DNA of 64,000 nucleotides from Stutzerimonas stutzeri (GTDB lineage Bacteria > Pseudomonadota > Gammaproteobacteria > Pseudomonadales > Pseudomonadaceae), in contig NZ_JAMOIH010000017.1 of assembly GCF_024448955.1 (NCBI RefSeq), positions 54,224-118,223 on the forward strand, read 5' to 3'. The translations under genes and the position numbers were made by a program. Below the pieces are notes generated by a model. It saw only the letters and a list, made by a program, of their open reading frames with translations, ran no database searches and was not told the origin of the DNA. This document shows, one piece after another, positions 56,022-64,000 of the stretch (within the stretch, counting starts at the first letter, position 1; every line of letters begins with the position of its first letter).

Positions 56022-57775
56022 TGGTACACCTCTCCCTGTGTGCTCCTGACGCGCAGCTCATGGTACGAGTTGAGGCTGGCGTACAGCGCGAAGAATTCAT
56101 TGAGTATCGAGGCGAAGAGGAACAGATCGCCCTCGCCGAGATAACCTTCGAGGTCCATTTCGAGTTCGGTGCGCACACCGCGTACCGGCAGCCCGCGGTG
56201 CAGTCGATCGACGTGTTGATGCCCGATCTGCTTGAGCCCACCGAGCAGGCGCTCACTGACCTTTTTCGCGTGCTGGTCGTAATGGCGCGGCAGGTCGTAG
56301 GTCTCAAGAATGACCTTCAACGCCTCGACGTTGGCCAGCGACAGGTAGTTGAGCGACATGTTGCTGATCAGTTTCCAGAGAAAGTCCCGGTGCAACGGCG
56401 GCGCGTAGCTCGGTGTCACGGCGCTGATATTGCGGAACGTGAGGAATTCGGGCGTGTCTTCGCTGGGTATGCAGATGTCACCCAGGCTCAGCTGGTGCGG
56501 CAGGTTCTGGTTGGTGCAGGTCAGTTCGATGGACAGCGTCTCATGCTGGTCGAGGTTGCGCAGACCGAAACTGAGGTAGGTATCCAGGCCATCGCCGAGC
56601 ATCGAGGGTTGCTGGCGGACGCTGTAGTGTGGACGCGCCAGTGGTACGTCGAAACTGGGGTCGTGTTCGAACGACTCGAACGGGACGTACTCTTCGTAGC
56701 CCATGCCGCCGGGTTTCCAGCCGGTGACGCGATCGACCGAGAAAACACCACACTGGCTGCTGTCGAGCTCCGAAGGCAGCAGCAGATATTGGTCCTGTTT
56801 GCCATCGAGACGGATAGGGACGGCGTCGTGTTCGAACAGATTGACCACCGGCGTGCAGTACAGGCGGACATTGTCCAGCGTCGGGCGAATGCGCTGAACG
56901 CCGGCCTTGTGGATGTCGAAGCGCAACTCGAAGCCCCGGGCCTGCTTGAGTAGTTCTTGCGGTAGGCGCTGTAGAGCGTCGAGGCCAGGCAGATCGACAA
57001 ACAGGAATTTTTCCTGGAACGCGAAATATTCTTGCAGGTAGCGATAGCCGCGAAAGGTATTGAGCGGGTAGGGAATCAGCGCCTGGTCTTCGGCAAAACC
57101 CACTGGCTGCAGCTTCGCTGGATCGAGCCGCAAGCCCTGCAGTGGGACACCGAAATCGTCGGTGAACGGCTTGCCCTGAGCGTCCAGCGCGACCAGTTGC
57201 ACGCCGTTGAGGTGACGCAGCAGGCTCAAGTAGAGCATCTGGCTAATGTACCGTTCGCCGGCCAGATGCAGGCGCAGTTGCTTGAGATTCAATTCGCCGA
57301 GCTGGCTGCCGGCCGTCATCTGCAAGCGCAGGCTGAGCAGCGCGCCGTCGCCTTTGACCGAGTAATCCAGCCCTTCGAGTGCCAGTGGCAATACTTCTGT
57401 GGCGTAGGCGGTTCGGAACCGGCAGGTCACGCCCTGGATCGGCTTGGACTCGACCGGCGTGTTGCGCGGCACCATCAGCGCTGGGCCGGGCTGTTTGAGC
57501 GGATCGAACTGGAGCATGCTGAACGCCGGCAGCGGCCGCATGTAGTTCGGCCACAGCAGGTGCATCAGTGAATGGGTCAGCTCTGGCAGCTCATCATCGA
57601 GCTTTTGCCGCAGACGCCCGGTGAGAAAGGCGAAGCCTTCCAACAGGCGCTCGACATCCGGGTCGCGCCCGCTCTGGCCGAGGAACGGCGCCAGCGCCGG
57701 GCTGCGCTCTGCGAAACGCTTGCCGAGATGGCGCAGGGCGGTGAGCTCGCTCTGGTAGTAGTGGTTAAACGACAT
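55985..57775 (-). CDS. tssF: T6SS baseplate protein TssF
   Basis: A 596-residue TssF with the family start SFNHYYQSELTALRHLGKRFAERSPALAPFLG and the segment DPDVERLLEGFAFLTGRLRQKLDDE. It is a structural wedge subunit. The lipoprotein/PAAR module immediately upstream separates it from tssE, an arrangement not found in the standard HSI-II order. Confidence 0.95.
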   Translation of the reverse strand: MSFNHYYQSELTALRHLGKRFAERSPALAPFLGQSGRDPDVERLLEGFAFLTGRLRQKLDDELPELTHSLMHLLWPNYMRPLPAFSMLQFDPLKQPGPALMVPRNTPVESKPIQGVTCRFRTAYATEVLPLALEGLDYSVKGDGALLSLRLQMTAGSQLGELNLKQLRLHLAGERYISQMLYLSLLRHLNGVQLVALDAQGKPFTDDFGVPLQGLRLDPAKLQPVGFAEDQALIPYPLNTFRGYRYLQEYFAFQEKFLFVDLPGLDALQRLPQELLKQARGFELRFDIHKAGVQRIRPTLDNVRLYCTPVVNLFEHDAVPIRLDGKQDQYLLLPSELDSSQCGVFSVDRVTGWKPGGMGYEEYVPFESFEHDPSFDVPLARPHYSVRQQPSMLGDGLDTYLSFGLRNLDQHETLSIELTCTNQNLPHQLSLGDICIPSEDTPEFLTFRNISAVTPSYAPPLHRDFLWKLISNMSLNYLSLANVEALKVILETYDLPRHYDQHAKKVSERLLGGLKQIGHQHVDRLHRGLPVRGVRTELEMDLEGYLGEGDLFLFASILNEFFALYASLNSYHELRVRSTQGEVYQWTPRMGQQPLL

Positions 57776-57784
57776 GCTGTTTGC

Positions 57785-58189
57785 TCATCCCTGGGCTTGA
57801 CGTCGCGGGCACAAAGCCGTGTCGCGGATCGTCCATATGCTTATGGCGCGGCTTTTACGTTCAATCGATGAGTGCTCCAGCTGCGCAAGGAGGTGCTCTT
57901 TATCGAGCAGGATCGACTCGCCGTGCGCGGCGATGTCCAGACGGTAGCCGGGCGGGAGGCTCTTCTCGATGCTTTCACTGAACGAGATATGGGACAGCAC
58001 CTCGACGGATTCGCCTGGCATCAGCCGTTGACCAGGAGCGAAAGGTGCCTTGCCATTGGAGTACTCGCGGACGGACACCTCGACGGGGTAGGCGCACGTG
58101 TTCTCGAAGTTGGCAATGAACGCTGTTTTCGATTGCGTACTGCAGCCGACAACAATAAACGAGCAGAGCAGTAGGCTTCGCTTAAGCAT
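57785..58189 (-). CDS. Small lipoprotein coupled to the PAAR effector, candidate immunity protein
   Basis: A 134-residue lipoprotein: MLKRSLLLCSFIVVGC with Cys16 as the modified residue. The mature part is beta-rich, with FENTCAYPVEVSVREYSNGKAPFAPGQRLMPGESVEVLS and a conserved-looking C-terminal Cys. No recognised domain. It starts 8 bases inside the PAAR effector gene and ends 9 bases before tssF. Co-translation with a toxin-like gene and envelope localisation make it a likely immunity protein against a periplasmic protease; this is inference. Confidence 0.72.
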   Translation of the reverse strand: MLKRSLLLCSFIVVGCSTQSKTAFIANFENTCAYPVEVSVREYSNGKAPFAPGQRLMPGESVEVLSHISFSESIEKSLPPGYRLDIAAHGESILLDKEHLLAQLEHSSIERKSRAISIWTIRDTALCPRRQAQG

Positions 58190-59627
58190 CGAATTTCACC
58201 CGGGACAGCCACAGCAGTCCCTTGACGTCGTTCTCCGAGGCCACGGAGCGCGCCCAGTAGTCCTGCATGTTGCTGGGCCCCTCAGAGTGGTAGTGCATAA
58301 GGTCAATTTCTCCGCTGGCAGGTACCGGATTGTTGTCCAATGGCTTCTGGGTGAGGATCGTAGAGGTCGACTTGTGACTCCAGGAGTACTCGGGAATCAC
58401 TCCTCCATCGCCACACTCGTTAAGGATCAGGTGGCCCAGCTCATGGGCAGCGGTATGCTCGAACTCCTGATCAGCGAAACTGACCGGATAGTTAGCAGCG
58501 GCCCACCAGCCCTGGTTGTGGTAGATCTTCTTGAACATGGCGAAGCTGGTGGAACGGCCGAAATCGTTACTAATCGAGGCAATCAAAGGAAAGTCCTTGG
58601 TGCCAGGGTTTTCATTTACCTGCGCCAATACCTTGACTTGGAAAGCGCCGTTGTCGGTCTGGATGGAGGCACCAACGGCACCGCGACTTCCATCACGCGA
58701 CCAGTAGCGCTCGACACCGGCCGTGGCCAGGGTCTTAAGCTCCTCGAACGTTCTGGCTGTTCGTTGATCGTTACTGCCGGCGACCCCACCGTCCGAAAAG
58801 CTGGGGCGGACGGTGAGCTCCACTGTGCCGCCGTTGCGATGAACACGCGCATCGACCCAGGTCGCTTCTTTCGCAGAGTTGTTCAGGCGCAACTCCGTCA
58901 CCTGTTCTTCAGCATCCTTACGGGCTGTTAGCCGTACCAGAAGCTGCTCGCTCTTCAGCACTCGTGTATCAAGAATCCCGCTCTGGTCATAGCCATCCCA
59001 CTGCCAGAGGTGCTCACCTTCATGTAATAACGGTGTGGTATCGGTCTCGCTGTAAAGCAACGTTTCACCATCGAAAATCTTTAGGGTCAGACTGTCAGCT
59101 ACCTGCTTGCGGTTGCGTATCAAAAAATCGATGGTTTCTTGATTCTTCGTCGTGCCTTGAGCCAGTTCCTCGTAATCGGGAATCATCAAGGGCGTCAGCA
59201 CACGATTGCCTCCTCGTTTCAGGCTAATGCTGTAACCCAGTCCCGTCTGCTCAGCCGCTTGTGCCGGAGGAACAAGGGCATTGACGAGAGTTGCTGCTGC
59301 CGCTGCGGCCAGAGAAAGGGGGGCAACCGGGCTGAACGCAGCCCTGCCGCCACTCGTACCGATAATCACCGTGCCGGATCCTTCCACCACTACATTGCCA
59401 TGGCTGCCCACACTGCCGACCACCGCCGCCGGCTTGCCATTGATCAGCACGGTGGGAATAACCGCACCAGTCATGGCACCGCCACAGGCGGAGGCATCAC
59501 CCATGCGCGCGGCCGGCATGCCGTCGAACAACACGTCGGAAGTACCTGCCGCTATCGGGTTGGTGCCGTGGCCCTTTTTCGGGCAGTCGGTGGGGTCGCC
59601 CAGGCGGGCTGCGGGTTTACCGGGCAT
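58182..59627 (-). CDS. PAAR-domain T6SS effector with C-terminal HELGH zinc-protease domain
   Basis: A 481-residue protein. About 1-92 is a PAAR spike tip (GKPAARLGDPTDC, GMPAARMGDAS, INGKPAAVVGS, repeated GKPAA-type turns). A hydrophobic Ala-rich segment (about 100-122) follows. About 130-280 looks beta-sandwich-like (FDGETLLYSETD, LWQWDGYDQSG). The C-terminal domain carries the zincin motif HELGH (395-399, AAHELGHLILNECGD) and a later EIDLMHYHSEG stretch that may be the Met-turn equivalent. It would ride on VgrG and act as a metalloprotease in the target. The cleaved substrate is unknown. It is coupled to the lipoprotein gene and lies between tssE and tssF. Confidence 0.82.
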   Translation of the reverse strand: MPGKPAARLGDPTDCPKKGHGTNPIAAGTSDVLFDGMPAARMGDASACGGAMTGAVIPTVLINGKPAAVVGSVGSHGNVVVEGSGTVIIGTSGGRAAFSPVAPLSLAAAAAATLVNALVPPAQAAEQTGLGYSISLKRGGNRVLTPLMIPDYEELAQGTTKNQETIDFLIRNRKQVADSLTLKIFDGETLLYSETDTTPLLHEGEHLWQWDGYDQSGILDTRVLKSEQLLVRLTARKDAEEQVTELRLNNSAKEATWVDARVHRNGGTVELTVRPSFSDGGVAGSNDQRTARTFEELKTLATAGVERYWSRDGSRGAVGASIQTDNGAFQVKVLAQVNENPGTKDFPLIASISNDFGRSTSFAMFKKIYHNQGWWAAANYPVSFADQEFEHTAAHELGHLILNECGDGGVIPEYSWSHKSTSTILTQKPLDNNPVPASGEIDLMHYHSEGPSNMQDYWARSVASENDVKGLLWLSRVKFDA

Positions 59628-59636
59628 TGGCTTTCC

Positions 59637-60044
59637 TTAGTGGACTTTGACTTGTCCGCTGCCATCCAGACTTGCGGAAAAACTCACTTGACGCTTGGTG
59701 CCGTCCAGTTCCAGCAGGCCTTCGATGGCGAAAGACAGGCTCAGCGGGTCGTAGTCGCGGGGTAGGGATATCACCCGCACTTGGCTCAAACGGGGTTCGT
59801 ACGCTTCTATAAAGCGTTCGATGGCGATACGCGCCTGTTGCAGCGAGTCATGCAGCGACAGGCGCATATCGTTCAAATCGGGCAACCCGTAGTCAGGCAG
59901 CGTTTGCACGCTGCCTGCTCGGGTGCTGAGCATTTTGGCGAGATGGGCAGCCACCGAAGCCATCGCCGCGACTTCGCGGCTCCAGCCGGCGCGCTTGTCA
60001 GCGTCCCCGCCGAGGCGTTCGAAAAGACTGCCGTATCCGTTCAA
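59637..60044 (-). CDS. tssE: T6SS baseplate protein TssE (gp25-like)
   Basis: A 135-residue gp25-like wedge protein: GYGSLFERLGGD at the start, LSTRAGSVQTLPDYGLPDLND (the family signature), then SLHDSLQQARIAIERFIEAYEPRLSQVRV. The start is taken as TTG at 60044, with AAGGA about 8 bases upstream and 4 bases after the tssC stop; no ATG in frame falls between the tssC stop and the conserved region. A TTG start may lower expression relative to TssB/TssC. Confidence 0.9.
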   Translation of the reverse strand: MNGYGSLFERLGGDADKRAGWSREVAAMASVAAHLAKMLSTRAGSVQTLPDYGLPDLNDMRLSLHDSLQQARIAIERFIEAYEPRLSQVRVISLPRDYDPLSLSFAIEGLLELDGTKRQVSFSASLDGSGQVKVH

Positions 60045-60048
60045 ATGC

Positions 60049-61527
60049 TTATTCCTTGTCCAGCTTGCCAACCAGCGACAGGGTGAAATCGGCACCCATG
60101 TACTTGAAGTGCGGACGCACGTTTAGGCTGACGCGGTACCAGCCCGGCTCACCGTCCACATCGCTGACGACGACTTGTGCGGCGCGCAGCGGACGACGGC
60201 TGCGGACTTCGGAGCTTGGGTTTTCCTGGTCCGCCACGTACTGGCGGATCCACTTGTTCAGTTCCAGCTCCAGGTCGGTGCGCTCTTTCCAGGCGCCGAT
60301 CTGCTCGCGCTGCAGCACCTTAAGGTAGTGCGCCAGGCGGTTGACGATGAACAGGTAAGGCAGCTGAGTGCCGAGCTTGTAGTTGAGTTCAGCGTTCTTG
60401 CCTTCCTCGCTGTTGCCGAAGAACTTCGGCTTTTGTGCGGAGTTAGCAGAGAAGAATGCGGCGTTGTCGCTGCCCTTGCGCATGGTCAGGGCGATGAAGC
60501 CTTCTTCGGCCAGTTCGTATTCACGACGGTCCGAGACCAGTACTTCGGTAGGGATCTTGGTTTCGATCTCGCCCATGCTCTCGAAGTGGTGCAGGGGCAG
60601 GTCTTCCACCGCGCCACCGCTCTGCGGGCCGATGATGTTCGGGCACCAGCGGAACTTGGCGAAGCTGTCGGTCAGACGGCTGGCGAAAGTGTAAGCGGTG
60701 TTGCCCCACAGATAATGCTCGTGGCTGTTCGCTACGTTTTCCTTGTAGACGAAGGATTTGACTGGGTTGTCTTCCGGGTCATAGGGGTTACGCAGCAGGA
60801 AGCGCGGGACGGTCAGGCCGACGTAACGGGCATCTTCCTGCTCGCGGAAGCTCTGCCACTTGGCGAACTGCGGGCCTTCGAAATGATCCTTTAGATCCTT
60901 CAGGTCTGGCAGGCCGGTGAAGCTTTCCAGTCCGAAGAACTTCGGGCCTGCCGCGGCGATGAAAGGCGCATGAGACATGCTCGCTACCGAAGCCACGTAC
61001 TGCATCGTCTTGACATCCGGTGCGCTCGGATCGAAGAAGTAGTTAGCGATCAGAGCGCCGACCGGCTGGCCGCCGAACTGGCCGTACTCGGCGGTGTAGA
61101 TGTGCTTGTATAGGCCGGACTGGACCACTTCCGGACTGTCTTCGAAATCTTCCAGCAGGTCCTGCTTGGACGCGTTAAGGATCTCGAGCTTAATGTTCTC
61201 GCGGAAATTGGTGCGATCGACCAGCAGCTTGAGGCCGCGCCAGGAGGATTCCAGGGCTTGGAATTGCTGGTGGTGGAGGATCTCGTCCATCTGACGGCTG
61301 AGTTTGGCGTCGATCTCCGCGATCATGCGGTCGACCATCGCCTTCTTGACCGGCTCTTGCTCGTTCTGCGGTTTGAGCAGTTCTTCGATGAACGCGGAGA
61401 CGCCGCGCTTGGCGATGTCGTAGGCTTCGTCGTCCGGCGTCAGTTTGGTTTCAGCGATGATTCGGTCGAGAATGCCGAGTTCGGCGAGGTTCTTGCCGCC
61501 TTCGACGGTTGCTGCACTAGTGCTCAT
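60049..61527 (-). CDS. tssC: T6SS sheath large subunit TssC (VipB)
   Basis: A 492-residue TssC: ELGILDRIIAETKLTPDDEAYDIAKRGVSAF, LESSWRGLKLLVDRTNFREN, EYGQFGGQPVGALIANYFF, and PRFLLRNPYD. It co-assembles with TssB into the contractile sheath. It is preceded by tssB at 20 bases. Confidence 0.97.
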   Translation of the reverse strand: MSTSAATVEGGKNLAELGILDRIIAETKLTPDDEAYDIAKRGVSAFIEELLKPQNEQEPVKKAMVDRMIAEIDAKLSRQMDEILHHQQFQALESSWRGLKLLVDRTNFRENIKLEILNASKQDLLEDFEDSPEVVQSGLYKHIYTAEYGQFGGQPVGALIANYFFDPSAPDVKTMQYVASVASMSHAPFIAAAGPKFFGLESFTGLPDLKDLKDHFEGPQFAKWQSFREQEDARYVGLTVPRFLLRNPYDPEDNPVKSFVYKENVANSHEHYLWGNTAYTFASRLTDSFAKFRWCPNIIGPQSGGAVEDLPLHHFESMGEIETKIPTEVLVSDRREYELAEEGFIALTMRKGSDNAAFFSANSAQKPKFFGNSEEGKNAELNYKLGTQLPYLFIVNRLAHYLKVLQREQIGAWKERTDLELELNKWIRQYVADQENPSSEVRSRRPLRAAQVVVSDVDGEPGWYRVSLNVRPHFKYMGADFTLSLVGKLDKE

Positions 61528-61547
61528 ATTGGCGTTCCTTGTCGGGT

Positions 61548-62054
61548 TTAAGCGTCCAGTTGTTCTTTTGCCGCGAGGCCCAGTTCACCGAGTACACGCT
61601 CGCGCGAGTCGTCGTCGGCCAGTACGCTCTCGATGGCCTTGCGGAAGGCTGGAGCGTTGCCCAGCGGGCCTTTAAGGGCGACCAGGGCGTCACGCAGCTC
61701 CATCAGCTTCTTCAGTTCCGGCACTTGCTCGACCAGGTTGGCGGGGTTGAAATCCTTCATCGAGTTGATGCTCAGCTGCACTGCCAGCTCTTCATCGGTG
61801 GCTTCGTCCTGCAGGCGGTTTGGCACTGCGAAGGTCAGGTTCAGTTCCTGCTTGGCCAATACTTCATCGAAGCTATTTTTGTCGATGGCGATCGGCTTGC
61901 GGTCTTCGATCTTGCGATCGTCGGCGCGCTGGGTGAAATCGCCGAGCACCATCAGCTTCAGTGGCAGCTCTAATTCTTCCTGGGCGCCGCCGGTGGAGGG
62001 CTTGAAGGTGACATTGATGCGTTCCTTGGGGGCTACCGAGCCTTCTTTGGCCAT
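61548..62054 (-). CDS. tssB: T6SS sheath small subunit TssB (VipA)
   Basis: A 168-residue TssB: SVAPKERINVTFKPSTGGAQEE, LPLKLMVLGDFTQRADDR, then INSMKDFNPANLVEQVPELKKL. It lies between tssA and tssC. TssB carries the handle that ClpV recognises through TssC. Confidence 0.97.
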   Translation of the reverse strand: MAKEGSVAPKERINVTFKPSTGGAQEELELPLKLMVLGDFTQRADDRKIEDRKPIAIDKNSFDEVLAKQELNLTFAVPNRLQDEATDEELAVQLSINSMKDFNPANLVEQVPELKKLMELRDALVALKGPLGNAPAFRKAIESVLADDDSRERVLGELGLAAKEQLDA

Positions 62055-62087
62055 GGGTCTTCTCCTTTACGTTTACGGCCCGGGGGC

Positions 62088-63650
62088 CTAATCGAGTACC
62101 ACTTCGAGGTCGAGGTGGCACAGCCTGCGGTAAATCTCATCCTTGCTTTCACGCACGGCGTGGTTCTGAGGCAGCAGCTCACAGCAGTTATGCAGCAGAC
62201 GCAGAACCTCGAGTGCGAGATCGGGTTCCCAGTCACCGAGCCCGGAGGCTTGCAGCGTCTGATCGAGGGATTCGAGCTGGGTCTTGGCCAAGTCGTATTT
62301 CTTGGCTTGGAAGCACAGCCGTGCCAGAGCCAGCTGCCAGAAGAAGCGCTCGCGTCCGCCGCGAGCCTGGTTGAGACCCGGCTTGAGGCTCTGTACGGCG
62401 CTTTTAAGGCCATCCTTGCGCAGCTGCGGAAGGACGTCCTGGAGGGCTTCCTCCCAAGCGGGGGTGGTGCCGGTTTGGCTAGTGAGCGATTCGCTCGGCG
62501 CCTGGGCGGGTTGCACGTGGGGCATCACCCTGGCGCTGATCCAGGCGCGAGTTTCCGCGTCGGCAAAGGGCGTGCCGTCATGGAAGCGCAGCTCGTCGAG
62601 ACCCGGCATACGCTGCAGAAACAGCGCAAGCTGGATTTCAACCTCACGCATGGCCTGCTCGGCGTCGAGCTCATTCAGGCATTCCCAGGCCAGGCGCTGG
62701 CCGTCGAGCCAGAAAGGTGCGCGAACGATACTGGCCTCCAGATCAGCCAGCAGATCGGCGTAGAGGCCTTGGGCGAAACGTTCGCGATAATTGGCCAGCT
62801 TGTCTGCTGGGATGCCTCGCAGAGTGGTGACTTGCTCAGCGTTGCGCTCGGGTAGGCTGTCGATCTGCAGCCACAGTAGGGTGCGAGCCAGCCGAAGCGG
62901 CTTGAGGTCGGTAGCTTTTTGCTTCAGCCACCAGCTGCACAATGGTCGTGCCTGGTCCTGCATACTGCGCAAGCTTTTGTGCGCGTCCTTCTCATGTTCG
63001 ATCGGAGTGGTTGCAGTTAAGACCTGCGCGGCGGCCTGTTTGACCTGGGCGATGGCTGCGCCGACGGGACCTGGCTGGGGGTGGGCGATTCCGGCACGCT
63101 TGACCATGTCGTCGAGCCGCCGGCAGAGGGGTAAAAGGAGGGGGGCCTGAGCACCCAAATGGGACGCCAAGCTATTTTCAAGGCCCCGGAGCTCCAGTGC
63201 GATGTGTTCGAAAAGCGGTAGCTGCTCTCCCATGGGCACGTGATCGGCCAGCACATCCTCCATACGGGGCACTAGCCAGGATATGGCTGCTGAGCGAGTG
63301 CGTGACTTGTGAGGATGGAGCTCGCCCCAATGAGCTCCGCAAAGGTAGCTGAGCATGGCGACGCCGGCATGGAGTCCTGTGAACGAATCGCGCTGATACA
63401 GGCTCCACGTTAGCCATGCGGCTATCCGCAGATCTTTTGTCTGGGTAGTTAGCAGCCGTTCGCTGCCTTCGCGCACGAGTTCCCAGTCGATGGTTCCGGC
63501 GATGTGTACCGCGGCGGCCTTTCCGAGTTCCTGTTCAAGAGCTTCGTACTCGGCAGCGTAGCGGAGGTCATCGCCTGCGAAACAGGTTGCTGTAATCGGA
63601 GATTTCGCTACCGCTAAATAGTGCGCGGCTAGCTTGGTAGAAAACGTCAT
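62088..63650 (-). CDS. tssA: T6SS protein TssA (VasJ-type)
   Basis: A 520-residue TssA. ATG at 63650 (MTFSTKLAAHYLAVAKSPI) gives the family N terminus; an upstream in-frame ATG at 63698 adds 16 unrelated residues. ImpA_N features are GDDLRYAAEYEALEQELGK and WELVREGSERLLTTQTKDLRIAAWLT, followed by a long helical C-terminal domain of VasJ type. It primes baseplate and sheath growth. It is the first gene of the cluster on this strand. Confidence 0.93.
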   Translation of the reverse strand: MTFSTKLAAHYLAVAKSPITATCFAGDDLRYAAEYEALEQELGKAAAVHIAGTIDWELVREGSERLLTTQTKDLRIAAWLTWSLYQRDSFTGLHAGVAMLSYLCGAHWGELHPHKSRTRSAAISWLVPRMEDVLADHVPMGEQLPLFEHIALELRGLENSLASHLGAQAPLLLPLCRRLDDMVKRAGIAHPQPGPVGAAIAQVKQAAAQVLTATTPIEHEKDAHKSLRSMQDQARPLCSWWLKQKATDLKPLRLARTLLWLQIDSLPERNAEQVTTLRGIPADKLANYRERFAQGLYADLLADLEASIVRAPFWLDGQRLAWECLNELDAEQAMREVEIQLALFLQRMPGLDELRFHDGTPFADAETRAWISARVMPHVQPAQAPSESLTSQTGTTPAWEEALQDVLPQLRKDGLKSAVQSLKPGLNQARGGRERFFWQLALARLCFQAKKYDLAKTQLESLDQTLQASGLGDWEPDLALEVLRLLHNCCELLPQNHAVRESKDEIYRRLCHLDLEVVLD

Positions 63651-64000
63651 TCCGTGACTCGATTCGTTCCTGCTTAGCAGTGCTGCAGGGCGCTTCATGC
63701 GCTAGAGATGCTGCGTGCCTATGCGGGCACGCCTGATGAGGTGCGCATCCTATGCGTGACGCACTGATGCGACTGTGAAGTGGTTTACAACTATGGGGGG
63801 GCTGCGTCATGGGCATGGTCGCTCATGCCCAAGATGAGCACTGGTTAGCTTCTTCAGAGCGTTTTGCGTTGAACCGCAAAGCTTATATATGGTCTCGCTG
63901 CGCTATTGATGGTCGAGGGTTCGCCCTCGGTCTTGGGTTTTCTATATATGTACAGTTTGCTCTTATAAATTCAGAAACACCGTTGACATGAATTTCTGGG
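63651..64000. other. Non-coding region upstream of tssA with three short inverted repeats
   Basis: No credible gene. GGGCATG-GTCGCT-CATGCCC (63811-63830), TTTGCG-TTGAAC-CGCAAA (63863-63880) and CGAGGG-TTCG-CCCTCG (63914-63929) are perfect stems. The last has a TTCG loop. The end is AT-rich and contains TTGACA near 63983. A 60-codon frame at 63809-63991 has no ribosome-binding site and is not called. A tssA promoter must lie here; no clear -24/-12 element was found. Confidence 0.5.

Noticed and set aside
63651..63790. Possible -24/-12 promoter (GGGCACG near 63736)
   Set aside because: The GG element is on the wrong strand for tssA and the matching GC is missing at the required spacing.
63809..63991. 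60-codon frame at the right edge
   Set aside because: No ribosome-binding site and no family match; it runs through three inverted repeats.

Overview
The window is a stretch of a high-GC gammaproteobacterial chromosome. The gene content, the gene order and the GTAGGGTGGGC- and GGCCGAA-type palindromic repeats point to Pseudomonas sensu lato, most likely the P. stutzeri group (Stutzerimonas). From recall of the P. aeruginosa PAO1 map, positions 1-34487 largely follow the PA46xx-PA4548 region: mapZ, radA, mscL, ccpR, a Lon-like protease, fklB, ispB, rplU-rpmA-obgE-proB, rpsT, murJ, ribF-ileS-lspA-fkpB-ispH, pilE-pilY1-pilX-pilW-pilV-fimU-fimT and thiO. No tRNA, rRNA, CRISPR array or transposase was seen.

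Left part (1-12.5 kb). A methyltransferase tail and the PilZ protein MapZ come first. Then a C4-dicarboxylate transporter gene and a GntR/FCD regulator gene sit between a decayed copy of the radA 3' end (about 699-797) and intact radA, so this pair looks like an insertion at the mapZ/radA junction. Two identical GGTAAGACC boxes flank a promoter-like sequence upstream of the transporter. Next are small membrane and hypothetical proteins, mscL, a di-haem peroxidase with an Anr/Fnr box, the Lon-like protease, fklB, and a 75-residue protein with a Fur-box-like palindrome upstream.

Middle part (12.5-34.5 kb). This is housekeeping: isoprenoid and quinone precursors, ribosomal proteins, Obg GTPase, proline synthesis, murein precursor flipping, FAD synthesis, IleRS, signal peptidase II and IspH. 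The type IV pilus minor pilin/PilY1 operon follows on the minus strand. It is visibly AT-richer than its surroundings and lacks a pilY2 between pilY1 and pilE.

Right part (34.5-63.7 kb). A complete minus-strand type VI secretion cluster has the gene order of the P. aeruginosa H2-T6SS (HSI-II): tssA-tssB-tssC-tssE-[PAAR effector and lipoprotein]-tssF-tssG-clpV-sfa-small lipoprotein-fha-tssJ-tssK-tssL-tssM-stp-stk-vgrG-lipoprotein-large effector-periplasmic TPR protein. hcp is not in the window. Two effector modules stand out. One is a PAAR protein with a C-terminal HELGH zinc-protease motif plus a small lipoprotein, set inside the core operon between tssE and tssF. The other is a 1006-residue vgrG-linked protein that appears to combine two M23-like folds, an SH3-like insert, an EF-hand and a C-terminal GH19 muramidase-like domain; it is flanked by two exported proteins that are candidate immunity factors. 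vgrG also carries an in-frame copy of a dispersed repeat encoding LRGEGWGEGL.
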